Positions 1 to 5,251 of a DNA stretch of 5,251 nucleotides are shown piece after piece. Every line of letters begins with the position of its first letter. Positions within the stretch are counted from its first letter, which is position 1. The position numbers and the translations under genes were made by a program. Below the pieces are notes generated by a model. The model had not been told where the DNA came from. It made no database searches and saw nothing but the letters and a program-made list of their open reading frames with translations. This DNA comes from Streptomycetaceae bacterium (GTDB lineage: Bacteria; Actinomycetota; Actinomycetes; Nanopelagicales; Nanopelagicaceae), in the NCBI GenBank assembly GCA_027490415.1, contig JAIXYD010000106.1, forward strand, positions 1 through 5,251, given 5' to 3'.

Positions 1-465
1 ACGAGTGACGCTGGCACTAGCACTGGAACTTACGACAATGGAGATAGTGAAAAATTCGATGTCGAAGCGATGATTAATTACTGCTTTGATCAGTTGAAGA
101 TAGAAGAACTCTGGGTCTGTGGTTGGTCCTTTGGTACCGATCTAGCAATTCGTCATGCTCGTGATCCAAGGGTGAAGGGCCTCATTCTCTTGAGTCCACC
201 ACTTAAGTATTCGCAGGAGTCTGATCTTGATTTTTGGGTAAGTGATTCTCGTCCGATAACTGCACTCATCCCTGAATTCGATGATTACTTAGTACCAGAA
301 GAGGCAAGAAAGAGATTTGCAAAGATTAAACATATGACATTGATTGCAGTCGATGGCGGAAAACACTTATGGGTGGGAGAACCCTCAGTTCATCTTGTAC
401 TCACCGAAATTACTCGGGTTATCGCACCAGAGCGGTTACCTCTAGCTCAAGAGATTGAAGATTAA
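1..465 (+). CDS. Alpha/beta hydrolase, C-terminal part (5' end outside window)
   Basis: The reading frame is open from the first base, so this is the last 154 residues of a longer protein; the ATG at 70 is internal. Just upstream of that ATG is a Gly/Ser/Thr-rich stretch followed by YDNG, which resembles the conserved region before the nucleophile in COG2945-type hydrolases. A nucleophile elbow GWSFG places the catalytic serine at window residue 43 (bases 127-129). The PEFDDYLVP segment supplies the likely acid Asp (residue 94 or 95), and GGKHLW supplies the likely catalytic His (residue 122). The order Ser-Asp-His with usual spacing indicates a complete triad and an active enzyme, probably cytoplasmic. 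The substrate cannot be read from the sequence; esterase or peptidase activity are both possible. The C-terminus ends in an acidic tail and its stop overlaps the stop of the convergent AI-2E gene. Confidence 0.85.
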   Translation, partial: TSDAGTSTGTYDNGDSEKFDVEAMINYCFDQLKIEELWVCGWSFGTDLAIRHARDPRVKGLILLSPPLKYSQESDLDFWVSDSRPITALIPEFDDYLVPEEARKRFAKIKHMTLIAVDGGKHLWVGEPSVHLVLTEITRVIAPERLPLAQEIED

Positions 466-1544
466 TTCTTATCTGTTTGCGGAAAGACAACTTCTTCCAA
501 AATCAGAATAATCGATGCTGCGATTGGTACTGCCAGTAATCCACCGATAAGTCCAAGAAGTGAAGTTCCTAGTAGGGCAGCGATAATGGTGACCGCTCCT
601 GGAACATTAAGTGCTCGTTTCATAATGCGCGGAGTCACAACATAGTTTTCAATCTGTACGTAGATGACGTAAGCAAGAAAGGCAATTACGCCGAAGAGAA
701 GAGATTGAGTGAGGGCAATCAGAGTCACGATTGTGCCTCCGATGTAATGGCCAATTAAGGGAATAAATCCACAGACCAATACGATCATTGCGATAGCGAA
801 TGGAGATGGAAGTCCTAACGCAAAGCTGAGTAAAAGCACGAAAATCGAGGCCATAAAGGCGATTGCGATCTGACTTCCAACAAATGAGCCAACTCGAGCG
901 ATGATTGCAAAGGTGAGCTTTGATACACGATCACGACGGGTTGCAGGAACAAAACGCAATCCAAAGTTGGTGGCTTGTGGCAATCCGATGATGAAATAAA
1001 GGGTCAGGATTAAGACCGTAATCGCGGTAAACGCGCCGGAAAGAACTGTCTTTCCAACACCAATTACGCCACCAAATGCAGAGATGATCAGCGATCCATC
1101 GGAGGTGACTTCAGCTAACTTGGTTTGCAAAGTATCAATAATGCCAAACTGTGAGTTGAGATCTGCAATCAGCGGATGGCTCTCGAGGTCTTTGAGCAAT
1201 CCAGGAGCTGAATTAATGAGTGAACTACCCTGAGAGATAACTGGCGGAATAACAACTGCGATAAAGAATGAAACAAATGCAAGAACTCCAACAAAAATGG
1301 CACCGACGGCACTTGCTCGCGAGAGTCCTCGTTTTCTTAAAGCCTCAACTGCTGGGTTTAAACCCATGGCGAGATAGAGGGCAAGCAAAATTATGATGAA
1401 TATCTGACTTGCACTGGCTAGCGCTCTCAAGAGAACGATTGCTAGTAGGGCACCAAGAGTTGCAACGAAACCGAAGTAGAAAGGGTTTGTTCTATTTATT
1501 GGAGCGCCCGCAACACCGAATTCTTCTCGCTTTTCATGTGACAT
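462..1544 (-). CDS. AI-2E family transporter (PerM/UPF0118-like integral membrane protein)
   Basis: A 360-residue polytopic membrane protein, a normal length for the family. About eight hydrophobic segments are visible: roughly 24-44, 47-62, 79-103, 168-188, 222-245, 248-275, 281-300 and 317-350. A hydrophilic region around 104-160 between the third and fourth segments is typical of the family. Family motifs are NPAVEALRKRG (63-73), IPLIG (261-265), QIENYVVTPRIM (297-308) and GLIGGLLAVPIAA (331-343). The family name comes from a proposed autoinducer-2 exporter (TqsA); other members are linked to Na+/Li+ antiport or are uncharacterised. No luxS or quorum-sensing gene is present here, so AI-2 export should not be assumed. 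The ATG at 1544 is the only plausible start. A GGAG lies only 2 nt from it, too close for normal ribosome binding, while a -10 box six bases upstream favours leaderless expression. It is transcribed divergently from the DUF4032 gene. Confidence 0.92.
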   Translation of the reverse strand: MSHEKREEFGVAGAPINRTNPFYFGFVATLGALLAIVLLRALASASQIFIIILLALYLAMGLNPAVEALRKRGLSRASAVGAIFVGVLAFVSFFIAVVIPPVISQGSSLINSAPGLLKDLESHPLIADLNSQFGIIDTLQTKLAEVTSDGSLIISAFGGVIGVGKTVLSGAFTAITVLILTLYFIIGLPQATNFGLRFVPATRRDRVSKLTFAIIARVGSFVGSQIAIAFMASIFVLLLSFALGLPSPFAIAMIVLVCGFIPLIGHYIGGTIVTLIALTQSLLFGVIAFLAYVIYVQIENYVVTPRIMKRALNVPGAVTIIAALLGTSLLGLIGGLLAVPIAASIILILEEVVFPQTDKN

Positions 1545-1550
1545 ATCTCC

Positions 1551-1556
1551 ATTCTA
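1551..1556 (-). promoter_or_regulatory. -10 box (TAGAAT) of the AI-2E gene, leaderless arrangement
   Basis: Read on the minus strand, TAGAAT matches the sigma-70 type -10 consensus at five of six positions and is followed by six bases (GGAGAT) and then the ATG at 1544. Transcription would start at or next to the A of the start codon, giving a leaderless mRNA, which is common in actinobacteria. No convincing -35 hexamer is visible about 17 bases further upstream. The call rests on pattern and position only. Confidence 0.55.
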
Positions 1557-1560
1557 AGTG

Positions 1561-1578
1561 CGATCCCTAGTTAGATCG
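1561..1578. repeat. Short inverted repeat CGATC-N8-GATCG in the divergent intergenic region
   Basis: Perfect 5-bp arms CGATC (1561-1565) and GATCG (1574-1578) separated by eight bases that contain a smaller CTA-GT-TAG symmetry. It lies immediately upstream of the -10 box of the AI-2E gene and 34 bp before the DUF4032 start. A repressor or activator site serving one or both divergent genes is possible, but arms this short occur by chance. Confidence 0.25.
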
Positions 1579-1600
1579 GGCTTTCACCCGTGGTTAATGA

Positions 1601-1606
1601 GAGAAT
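1601..1606 (+). promoter_or_regulatory. Weak -10-like hexamer (GAGAAT) upstream of the DUF4032 gene
   Basis: GAGAAT matches TATAAT at four of six positions and sits exactly six bases before the ATG at 1613, the same spacing as the TAGAAT box on the opposite strand. A competing candidate is GTTAAT at 1593-1598, also four of six. No good -35 hexamer or strong Shine-Dalgarno sequence is visible; the nearest purine run is GAGAG at 1599-1603. The promoter of the three-gene block must lie near here if it is not further upstream inside the AI-2E gene. Confidence 0.3.
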
Positions 1607-1612
1607 TCACGC

Positions 1613-2848
1613 ATGGCGCTGCGAATTACTGGTCTTGGTGAGGAGATCGCATCCGTCTCTGGATTGCCTTGGCAGATCAGCCTCGAGGAGTGGCCAGAAG
1701 ATCCCAGCTTGACCGAAAAGCGCGGAATTTCTCGCCACGTTGTTCGGCTTGTTCGCTCCACGGATGATCCCGATTCTGAAGTGTATGCAGTGAAAGAGAC
1801 TGTCTCAGAGTTTGCCAACCGTGAATATAGAGCGTTGCGAGAGTTGGCCCATCTGGGTGCGCCAAGTGTTGAACCGATTGCAGTAATTGAAGGTCGGACA
1901 GATGAAGCAGGTGAAGAACTTCCCTGCGCATTAGCAACTCGTTTTCTCCCGTACTCGCTACCGTATCGAGTTTTGTTAAGTGGAAAAGATGTCACCGCAC
2001 AAGACATTACTTTGATGGCAAACGCGCTAGCGCTACTCCTGGTGCGACTTCATCTTCTTGGTTTTTGGTGGGGAGATTGTTCGCTCTCTAATACTCTCTT
2101 TAGGCGAGATGCTGAAGGCTTTGCTGCATATCTGGTTGATGCCGAGACTGGTGAATTTCAAAAGAATTTAAGCGATGGTCAACGAGAACACGATCTTGAA
2201 ATTGCTCACTTCAACGTTGCGGCTGAACTCGAAGATCTCGCGCTCTCTGGAGTCCTCTATCCAGGAATGGATCCCATTCGCGCAAGTGATGCTGTCATGA
2301 AACGCTACCGCAGAATCTGGGCAACCCTTAAGGATCGACAAGTTTTGGATCCAAACGATCGTCACGCCGTTGAACGTGCGATGCGCCAACTTCATGACCT
2401 TGGCTTTACCGTTGAAGAAGTTTCAGTAACTATCGATGGTGATAGCAAGAAGCTCTTTTTCCAACCTAAACTAGTTGAAGCTGGATACCATCAGAATCGA
2501 TTGCGTGATTTGGTCGGACTCGAAACAGAAGAGCTTCAGGCAAAGCGATTACTCGCATCCTTTGATCGTTATCGAGGTCGAGAGAATCTTCCTCACCCTC
2601 CGATGCATGAATCTGCGAAACGTTGGCTGGATGAAGTCTTTTATCCGACAGTCTCCTTGATTCCGGTTGATATGCAGGGCCGAATTGAAGCAGCTCAGTT
2701 CTTCCATGAAGCCCTTGAGCATCGCTGGTATTTAAGCGAGAAAGCTGGCCACGATGTCGGACTAGAATTTGCTGCAAAGTCCTATATCGCTGATGTACTT
2801 CCTATGAGACGAGATTCGGGGGTTGATCTTGATGTCACTTCCGCCTAA
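1613..2848 (+). CDS. DUF4032 domain protein with kinase-like N-terminal domain
   Basis: A 411-residue soluble protein with no signal peptide or membrane segment. The first ~200 residues carry landmarks of a protein kinase/aminoglycoside phosphotransferase-like fold: YAVKE with Lys61 as the candidate ATP-anchoring lysine, Glu71 in the following helix (NREYRAL), WGDCSLSN (153-160) as the catalytic loop with Asp155 and Asn160, and LVDAETGE (174-181) with Asp176 in the DFG-like position. The usual His before the catalytic loop is replaced by Trp153. The remainder, about 220-395, is the helical DUF4032 region, ending in a short acidic tail. Actinobacterial relatives are sometimes labelled lipopolysaccharide-kinase-like; the substrate is unknown. 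The N-terminus (GLPW..SLEEWPED..RGISRHVVR) agrees with the family pattern as I recall it, supporting the ATG at 1613. It is the first gene of a three-gene overlapping block, and its stop lies 17 nt inside the next gene. Confidence 0.88.
   Translation: MALRITGLGEEIASVSGLPWQISLEEWPEDPSLTEKRGISRHVVRLVRSTDDPDSEVYAVKETVSEFANREYRALRELAHLGAPSVEPIAVIEGRTDEAGEELPCALATRFLPYSLPYRVLLSGKDVTAQDITLMANALALLLVRLHLLGFWWGDCSLSNTLFRRDAEGFAAYLVDAETGEFQKNLSDGQREHDLEIAHFNVAAELEDLALSGVLYPGMDPIRASDAVMKRYRRIWATLKDRQVLDPNDRHAVERAMRQLHDLGFTVEEVSVTIDGDSKKLFFQPKLVEAGYHQNRLRDLVGLETEELQAKRLLASFDRYRGRENLPHPPMHESAKRWLDEVFYPTVSLIPVDMQGRIEAAQFFHEALEHRWYLSEKAGHDVGLEFAAKSYIADVLPMRRDSGVDLDVTSA
2818..2822 (+). promoter_or_regulatory. 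Probable ribosome binding site for the thioredoxin/TPR gene
   Basis: A GGGGG run lies nine bases before the ATG at 2832, inside the end of the DUF4032 gene. It is an imperfect Shine-Dalgarno match. It favours the ATG over the upstream TTG at 2823, which it would directly abut. Confidence 0.4.
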
Positions 2849-3698
2849 TTTCGGACAAGCCTTTGATTTGAGTTCACTCGGAAAACCACCTGCTTCGCCC
2901 ACATCGCCAACTATTGCAGCAGGCAAGGTTGTAACTAAAGAAAATCTCGCCTCCGATTTTGTAGAACTTTCCATGACCAAGCCAGTTATTCTTCTTTGCT
3001 GGACATCTCGTGCTCCACACTCACTCGATACTCTTGCAATTCTAGATAAGCTCAACAAAGAAGATGCTGGAGCATGGGAACTCGGAAGCATTGATGTCGA
3101 CGCTGCCCCTGAAGTTGCCGGTGCGTTACAGGCTCGCACAGTTCCTTATGCTGTCGCACTTGTTGGCGGACAACCAATTCCTCTCTTTGAAGAAGCTATG
3201 ACTGAAAGTGATATCAAGTCAGTGATTGTCAAACTTCTTACAATTGCAGCCGAGCAGGGAATCGGTGAAGTCCCAGAGGAAAAACTCGAGCCAGAAGAGA
3301 TTGAAGCGCTAGCAGCACTCGAAGCTGGAGATTTAGTCAAAGCTGAAGATGCATACAAGCGATTCCTTGCTCGAATGCCGGCAAATCCTTATGCGAAATT
3401 AGGTTTAGCACACACACAATTGCAACTTCGTATCGTGAGTCTTGATCCTGCTCAGACGATTGCCGCAGCAAACAACGCTCCACACGATATCGATTGCGCG
3501 CTATCGGCTGCTGACATGGAAGTTGCAACCGGCAGCGTTGAACCAGCATTTATTCGACTACTGGCATTGATTAAGACAACCTCAGGTGATGATAGGTCTA
3601 GAGTTAAGGACAGATTGCTCGAACTATTCTCGTTAGTTGATCCGAGCGACCCACGAGTTATCAAAGCTAGGGCGGATCTTGCTAATGCACTCTTCTAA
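2832..3698 (+). CDS. Thioredoxin-fold/TPR protein, YbbN (CnoX)-like, lacking the CXXC cysteines
   Basis: From the ATG at 2832 the product has 288 residues, typical of YbbN-like proteins. Residues ~28-135 form a thioredoxin domain: the strand VILLCW (52-57), an active-site loop in which CXXC is replaced by APHS (61-64), and the cis-proline segment TVP (103-105). After a Glu-rich linker there is a TPR-like repeat (about 150-195, ALAALEAGDLVKAEDAYKRF) and a C-terminal helical region ending ARADLANALF, like the TPR_20 type tail. With neither cysteine present, thiol-disulfide exchange by the canonical mechanism is not possible. E. coli YbbN/CnoX acts as a chaperone that hands substrates to GroEL, so a holdase or scaffold role is the best inference. 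The Pro-rich N-terminal 25 residues look disordered. An upstream in-frame TTG (2823) is less likely; GGGGG at 2818-2822 suits the ATG. The gene overlaps both neighbours, indicating translational coupling. Confidence 0.88.
   Translation: MSLPPNFGQAFDLSSLGKPPASPTSPTIAAGKVVTKENLASDFVELSMTKPVILLCWTSRAPHSLDTLAILDKLNKEDAGAWELGSIDVDAAPEVAGALQARTVPYAVALVGGQPIPLFEEAMTESDIKSVIVKLLTIAAEQGIGEVPEEKLEPEEIEALAALEAGDLVKAEDAYKRFLARMPANPYAKLGLAHTQLQLRIVSLDPAQTIAAANNAPHDIDCALSAADMEVATGSVEPAFIRLLALIKTTSGDDRSRVKDRLLELFSLVDPSDPRVIKARADLANALF
3669..3675 (+). promoter_or_regulatory. Probable ribosome binding site for the MFS gene
   Basis: AGGGCGG lies nine bases before the ATG at 3685, within the last codons of the thioredoxin/TPR gene. 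It supports that ATG over the in-frame TTG at 3637, which would add a non-hydrophobic 16-residue extension and a 62-nt overlap. Confidence 0.5.
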
Positions 3699-4884
3699 AA
3701 CCGGTTTAAGTGTTGCGGACGAGAAAAAATATATAGGCATACTCTTCTTCTTGTTTGCCGTGCAGATCATGAGTTGGGTTCCCCGCTTCCCTGAGATCAA
3801 GGCGAATCTAGGGTTATCAAACGGTGAATTTGGCACATACCTCAGCTTGGGTTCAGTCGGCGCAGTTGTCGCAATGCTTTCTAGCGGCCATCTTGTTCAT
3901 AAATATGGAGCGAAGAGAGTTTTAATTCTTTCTACTCTGAGCATGTGTCTTTCAATTGGTGTAATCGCTCATCTTCAATCGGCACCAGTCTTCATCGTCA
4001 TCAATATGATTAATGGTGGAGCCATTTCTGCATTCAATATTGCTCTCAACGCTCAGGCATTCCACGCCCAAGATCGAGCTGGTGAATTGATCCTCAGTCG
4101 CCAACACGGGTACTGGACTTTGGGAGCGGTCGCCACTGCGATATTTTCTGGATTCATGGTTGAGTTCGTTGGAATTGCTCTTCATATCAATGCTCTCAGC
4201 GTAGTTGTATTTTTTATTATCTTAGGATTTGTAAGAAAATTAGATCCCGAATTGATTAAACCAAGTGCGGAAGAGGAAGATAATTTCGGATTTAAGGATC
4301 TCTTCACCTCATTCCGAATTGATTACTTAGTATCAGCAGCTTTGGTTTGTGGAATTATGGTTGAGTTCGCGACCGCTGACTGGTCTGCAATTTACGCCAA
4401 AGAGACAATTGGCGTACGTGGATCACTTGCCACCATCCCCTACATCCTTACCTTTACCGCCATGATTGTTGGCCGCTTGGGTCAACATCGAATCACACCG
4501 TATGTTTCACTTGAACGGCAGATTAAATATGGCAGCGTCATTGGTGGTGTCGGATTTATTGGATTCATTCTTGCCTCCTCACTTTTGGTGGATCACTCGA
4601 AGACGGCGGCATATATTTGTTCTCTTATTGGATTCTCTATTGGTGGCTTCTTCTCCGCCGTGCTTTCACCTACCTTCTTTACAGCGGCCAATAAACGTTC
4701 ATCTCAGCCAAGTGCAGTCGTAGTTGGACAGATGGGTGTTGTGAACGCAATTCTTGTCTTGATTGTGAAGACAATCATCGCCTGGACTGCACAATTCTCT
4801 GGATCAATCGCAATAGCAATGATTATTCCTGGCCTGATGTTGATCTCAGTGGCCTTCATGTCGCGTGTAGCAAAAGACCTCTAA
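3685..4884 (+). CDS. MFS transporter, MosC/YbjJ-like
   Basis: A 399-residue, roughly 12-segment major facilitator protein of the inner membrane. Hydrophobic segments begin around residue 17 and recur to residue ~392, with a hydrophilic central loop at about 183-212 separating the two six-helix halves. The loop between helices 2 and 3 carries a motif-A form, GHLVHKYGAKR (68-78), in place of GxxxDRxGRR. The first helix region with WVPRFPEIKANLGLS (31-45) and the conserved EFATADWSAIY (227-237) at the seventh helix match the MosC/YbjJ branch. Members include a rhizopine-catabolism transporter and E. coli YbjJ; substrates are mostly unproven, with sugars or small polar compounds the usual guess. 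The ATG at 3685 overlaps the upstream stop by 14 nt, so expression is probably coupled to the thioredoxin/TPR gene. Its 3' end faces glgB, with a 6-bp gap covered by a tandem repeat. Confidence 0.88.
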   Translation: MHSSKTGLSVADEKKYIGILFFLFAVQIMSWVPRFPEIKANLGLSNGEFGTYLSLGSVGAVVAMLSSGHLVHKYGAKRVLILSTLSMCLSIGVIAHLQSAPVFIVINMINGGAISAFNIALNAQAFHAQDRAGELILSRQHGYWTLGAVATAIFSGFMVEFVGIALHINALSVVVFFIILGFVRKLDPELIKPSAEEEDNFGFKDLFTSFRIDYLVSAALVCGIMVEFATADWSAIYAKETIGVRGSLATIPYILTFTAMIVGRLGQHRITPYVSLERQIKYGSVIGGVGFIGFILASSLLVDHSKTAAYICSLIGFSIGGFFSAVLSPTFFTAANKRSSQPSAVVVGQMGVVNAILVLIVKTIIAWTAQFSGSIAIAMIIPGLMLISVAFMSRVAKDL

Positions 4885-4904
4885 ACGCGTTCAAACGCGT
4901 TCAA
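4883..4904. repeat. Perfect 10-bp tandem duplication at the MFS/glgB junction, possible hairpin
   Basis: AAACGCGTTC occurs twice head to tail (4883-4892 and 4893-4902), followed by AA of a third partial unit. Each unit holds the palindrome AACGCGTT, so the pair can fold into a 7-bp stem (4884-4890 with 4895-4901) closed by a TCAA loop. It spans the stop codons of both convergent genes. A bidirectional terminator is conceivable, but neither strand shows a T-run after the stem, so an intrinsic terminator of standard form is not supported. Confidence 0.7.
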
Positions 4905-5251
4905 TCCAGACTGTCGCAAGGGGCGGAACACGAAGTTCTATATAGAGATCTGTATCAACATCGACTGCAAATGATTGATTTTTCACACCGCTACCGCCAT
5001 ATGCGAGGTCATCAGTATTGAGCACCTCGCGCCAGACTCCAGCAGTAGGCATGCGCAGCCGATAACGCTCATGAGGGACTGGCGAAAAGTTTGTTATGCA
5101 GACTAGTGGACTTTGATCATCTGACCATCGAGTAAATGCCAATGTGTTTGCAGCACCATCATCATTGACGATCCAAGAGAAACCATCTGGGTTTGTATCT
5201 TTCTCCCATAACGCAGGATGGCCTTTGTACTCCTGATTTATATGCGCAACT
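4891..5251 (-). CDS. glgB: 1,4-alpha-glucan branching enzyme, C-terminal part (5' end outside window)
   Basis: The frame stays open to the right edge, giving the last 119 residues of GlgB (EC 2.4.1.18), which transfers cut alpha-1,4 glucan chains to alpha-1,6 branch points in cytoplasmic glycogen synthesis. The visible part covers the end of the catalytic barrel region, with HPALWEKDTNPDGFSWI (window residues 11-27), and the C-terminal beta-sandwich domain, with NFSPVP (54-59), WREVLNTD (73-80) and PPLATVWI (109-116). These agree closely with the E. coli and mycobacterial enzymes as I remember them. The catalytic residues lie outside the window. The TTG codon at 5142 is an internal leucine, not a start. 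The TGA stop spans the boundary of a 10-bp tandem duplication. In mycobacteria a thioredoxin-like gene (Rv1324) also lies near glgB, so the neighbourhood may be conserved. Confidence 0.95.
   Translation of the reverse strand, partial: VAHINQEYKGHPALWEKDTNPDGFSWIVNDDGAANTLAFTRWSDDQSPLVCITNFSPVPHERYRLRMPTAGVWREVLNTDDLAYGGSGVKNQSFAVDVDTDLYIELRVPPLATVWIERV

Noticed and set aside
70..72. ATG as the start of the hydrolase
   Set aside because: The frame is open to base 1, and the residues before it (ending YDNG then acidic residues) fit the hydrolase family, so the true start is outside the window.
462..1544. Quorum-sensing (AI-2 export) role for the AI-2E family protein
   Set aside because: The family name is historical; no luxS, lsr or signalling gene is visible, so only the membrane family is supported.
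1594..2007. 137-codon open frame on the minus strand inside the DUF4032 gene
   Set aside because: Its translation is Ser/Arg-rich with no recognisable domain, and it lies opposite the conserved kinase-like coding region; it is a shadow frame.
2823..2825. TTG as an alternative start of the thioredoxin/TPR gene
   Set aside because: It directly abuts the GGGGG run, leaving no spacing; the ATG at 2832 has proper spacing.
2762..3139. 125-codon minus-strand open frame over the DUF4032/thioredoxin junction
   Set aside because: Low-complexity Ser/Ala/Arg composition and full overlap with two supported genes on the other strand.
3637..3639. TTG as an alternative start of the MFS gene
   Set aside because: The added residues are not family-like, and the ATG at 3685 has an AGGGCGG site nine bases upstream.
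3698..3707. Perfect palindrome AAACCGGTTT just after the thioredoxin/TPR stop
   Set aside because: It lies inside the MFS coding region, has no loop or T-run, and a 10-bp palindrome is expected by chance in a window of this size or slightly larger.
4466..4723. 85-codon plus-strand open frame inside the MFS gene
   Set aside because: It overlaps the conserved second half of the transporter in another frame and shows no family features.

Overview
This window looks like a compact chromosomal segment from a low-to-moderate GC actinobacterium. The main marker is the DUF4032 kinase-like protein, a family found essentially in Actinobacteria; a YbbN-type thioredoxin/TPR protein and glgB lie close by, an arrangement I recall from other actinobacteria. 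Base composition (mid-40s % GC by eye), overlapping genes and almost no intergenic DNA suggest a streamlined freshwater lineage such as acI/Nanopelagicales. That placement is inference.

Layout, left to right: (1) the 3' part of an alpha/beta hydrolase gene (+), cut by the window start. It ends tail-to-tail with (2) an AI-2E/PerM-family membrane protein gene (-), the two stop codons sharing one TTAA. (3) A 68-bp divergent intergenic region follows; it holds a good -10 box for the AI-2E gene placed for leaderless transcription, and a short inverted repeat. (4) A three-gene (+) block has 17-nt and 14-nt overlaps: a DUF4032 kinase-like protein, a thioredoxin-fold/TPR protein lacking both active-site cysteines, and a MosC/YbjJ-like MFS transporter. 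(5) This block meets the 3' end of glgB (-), which runs off the right edge. The 6-bp gap and both stop codons are covered by a perfect 10-bp tandem duplication that can fold as a hairpin.

The three-gene block is probably one transcriptional and translationally coupled unit, but the sequence gives no clear shared pathway for its products. GlgB is glycogen branching enzyme. The YbbN-like protein is probably a chaperone or scaffold rather than a redox enzyme. I see no RNA genes, CRISPR array, insertion sequence, phage gene or defence system. The window is mostly ordinary housekeeping or accessory chromosome; the points worth a second look are the glgB/MFS junction duplication, the leaderless promoter layout, and the cysteine-less thioredoxin beside a kinase-like protein.
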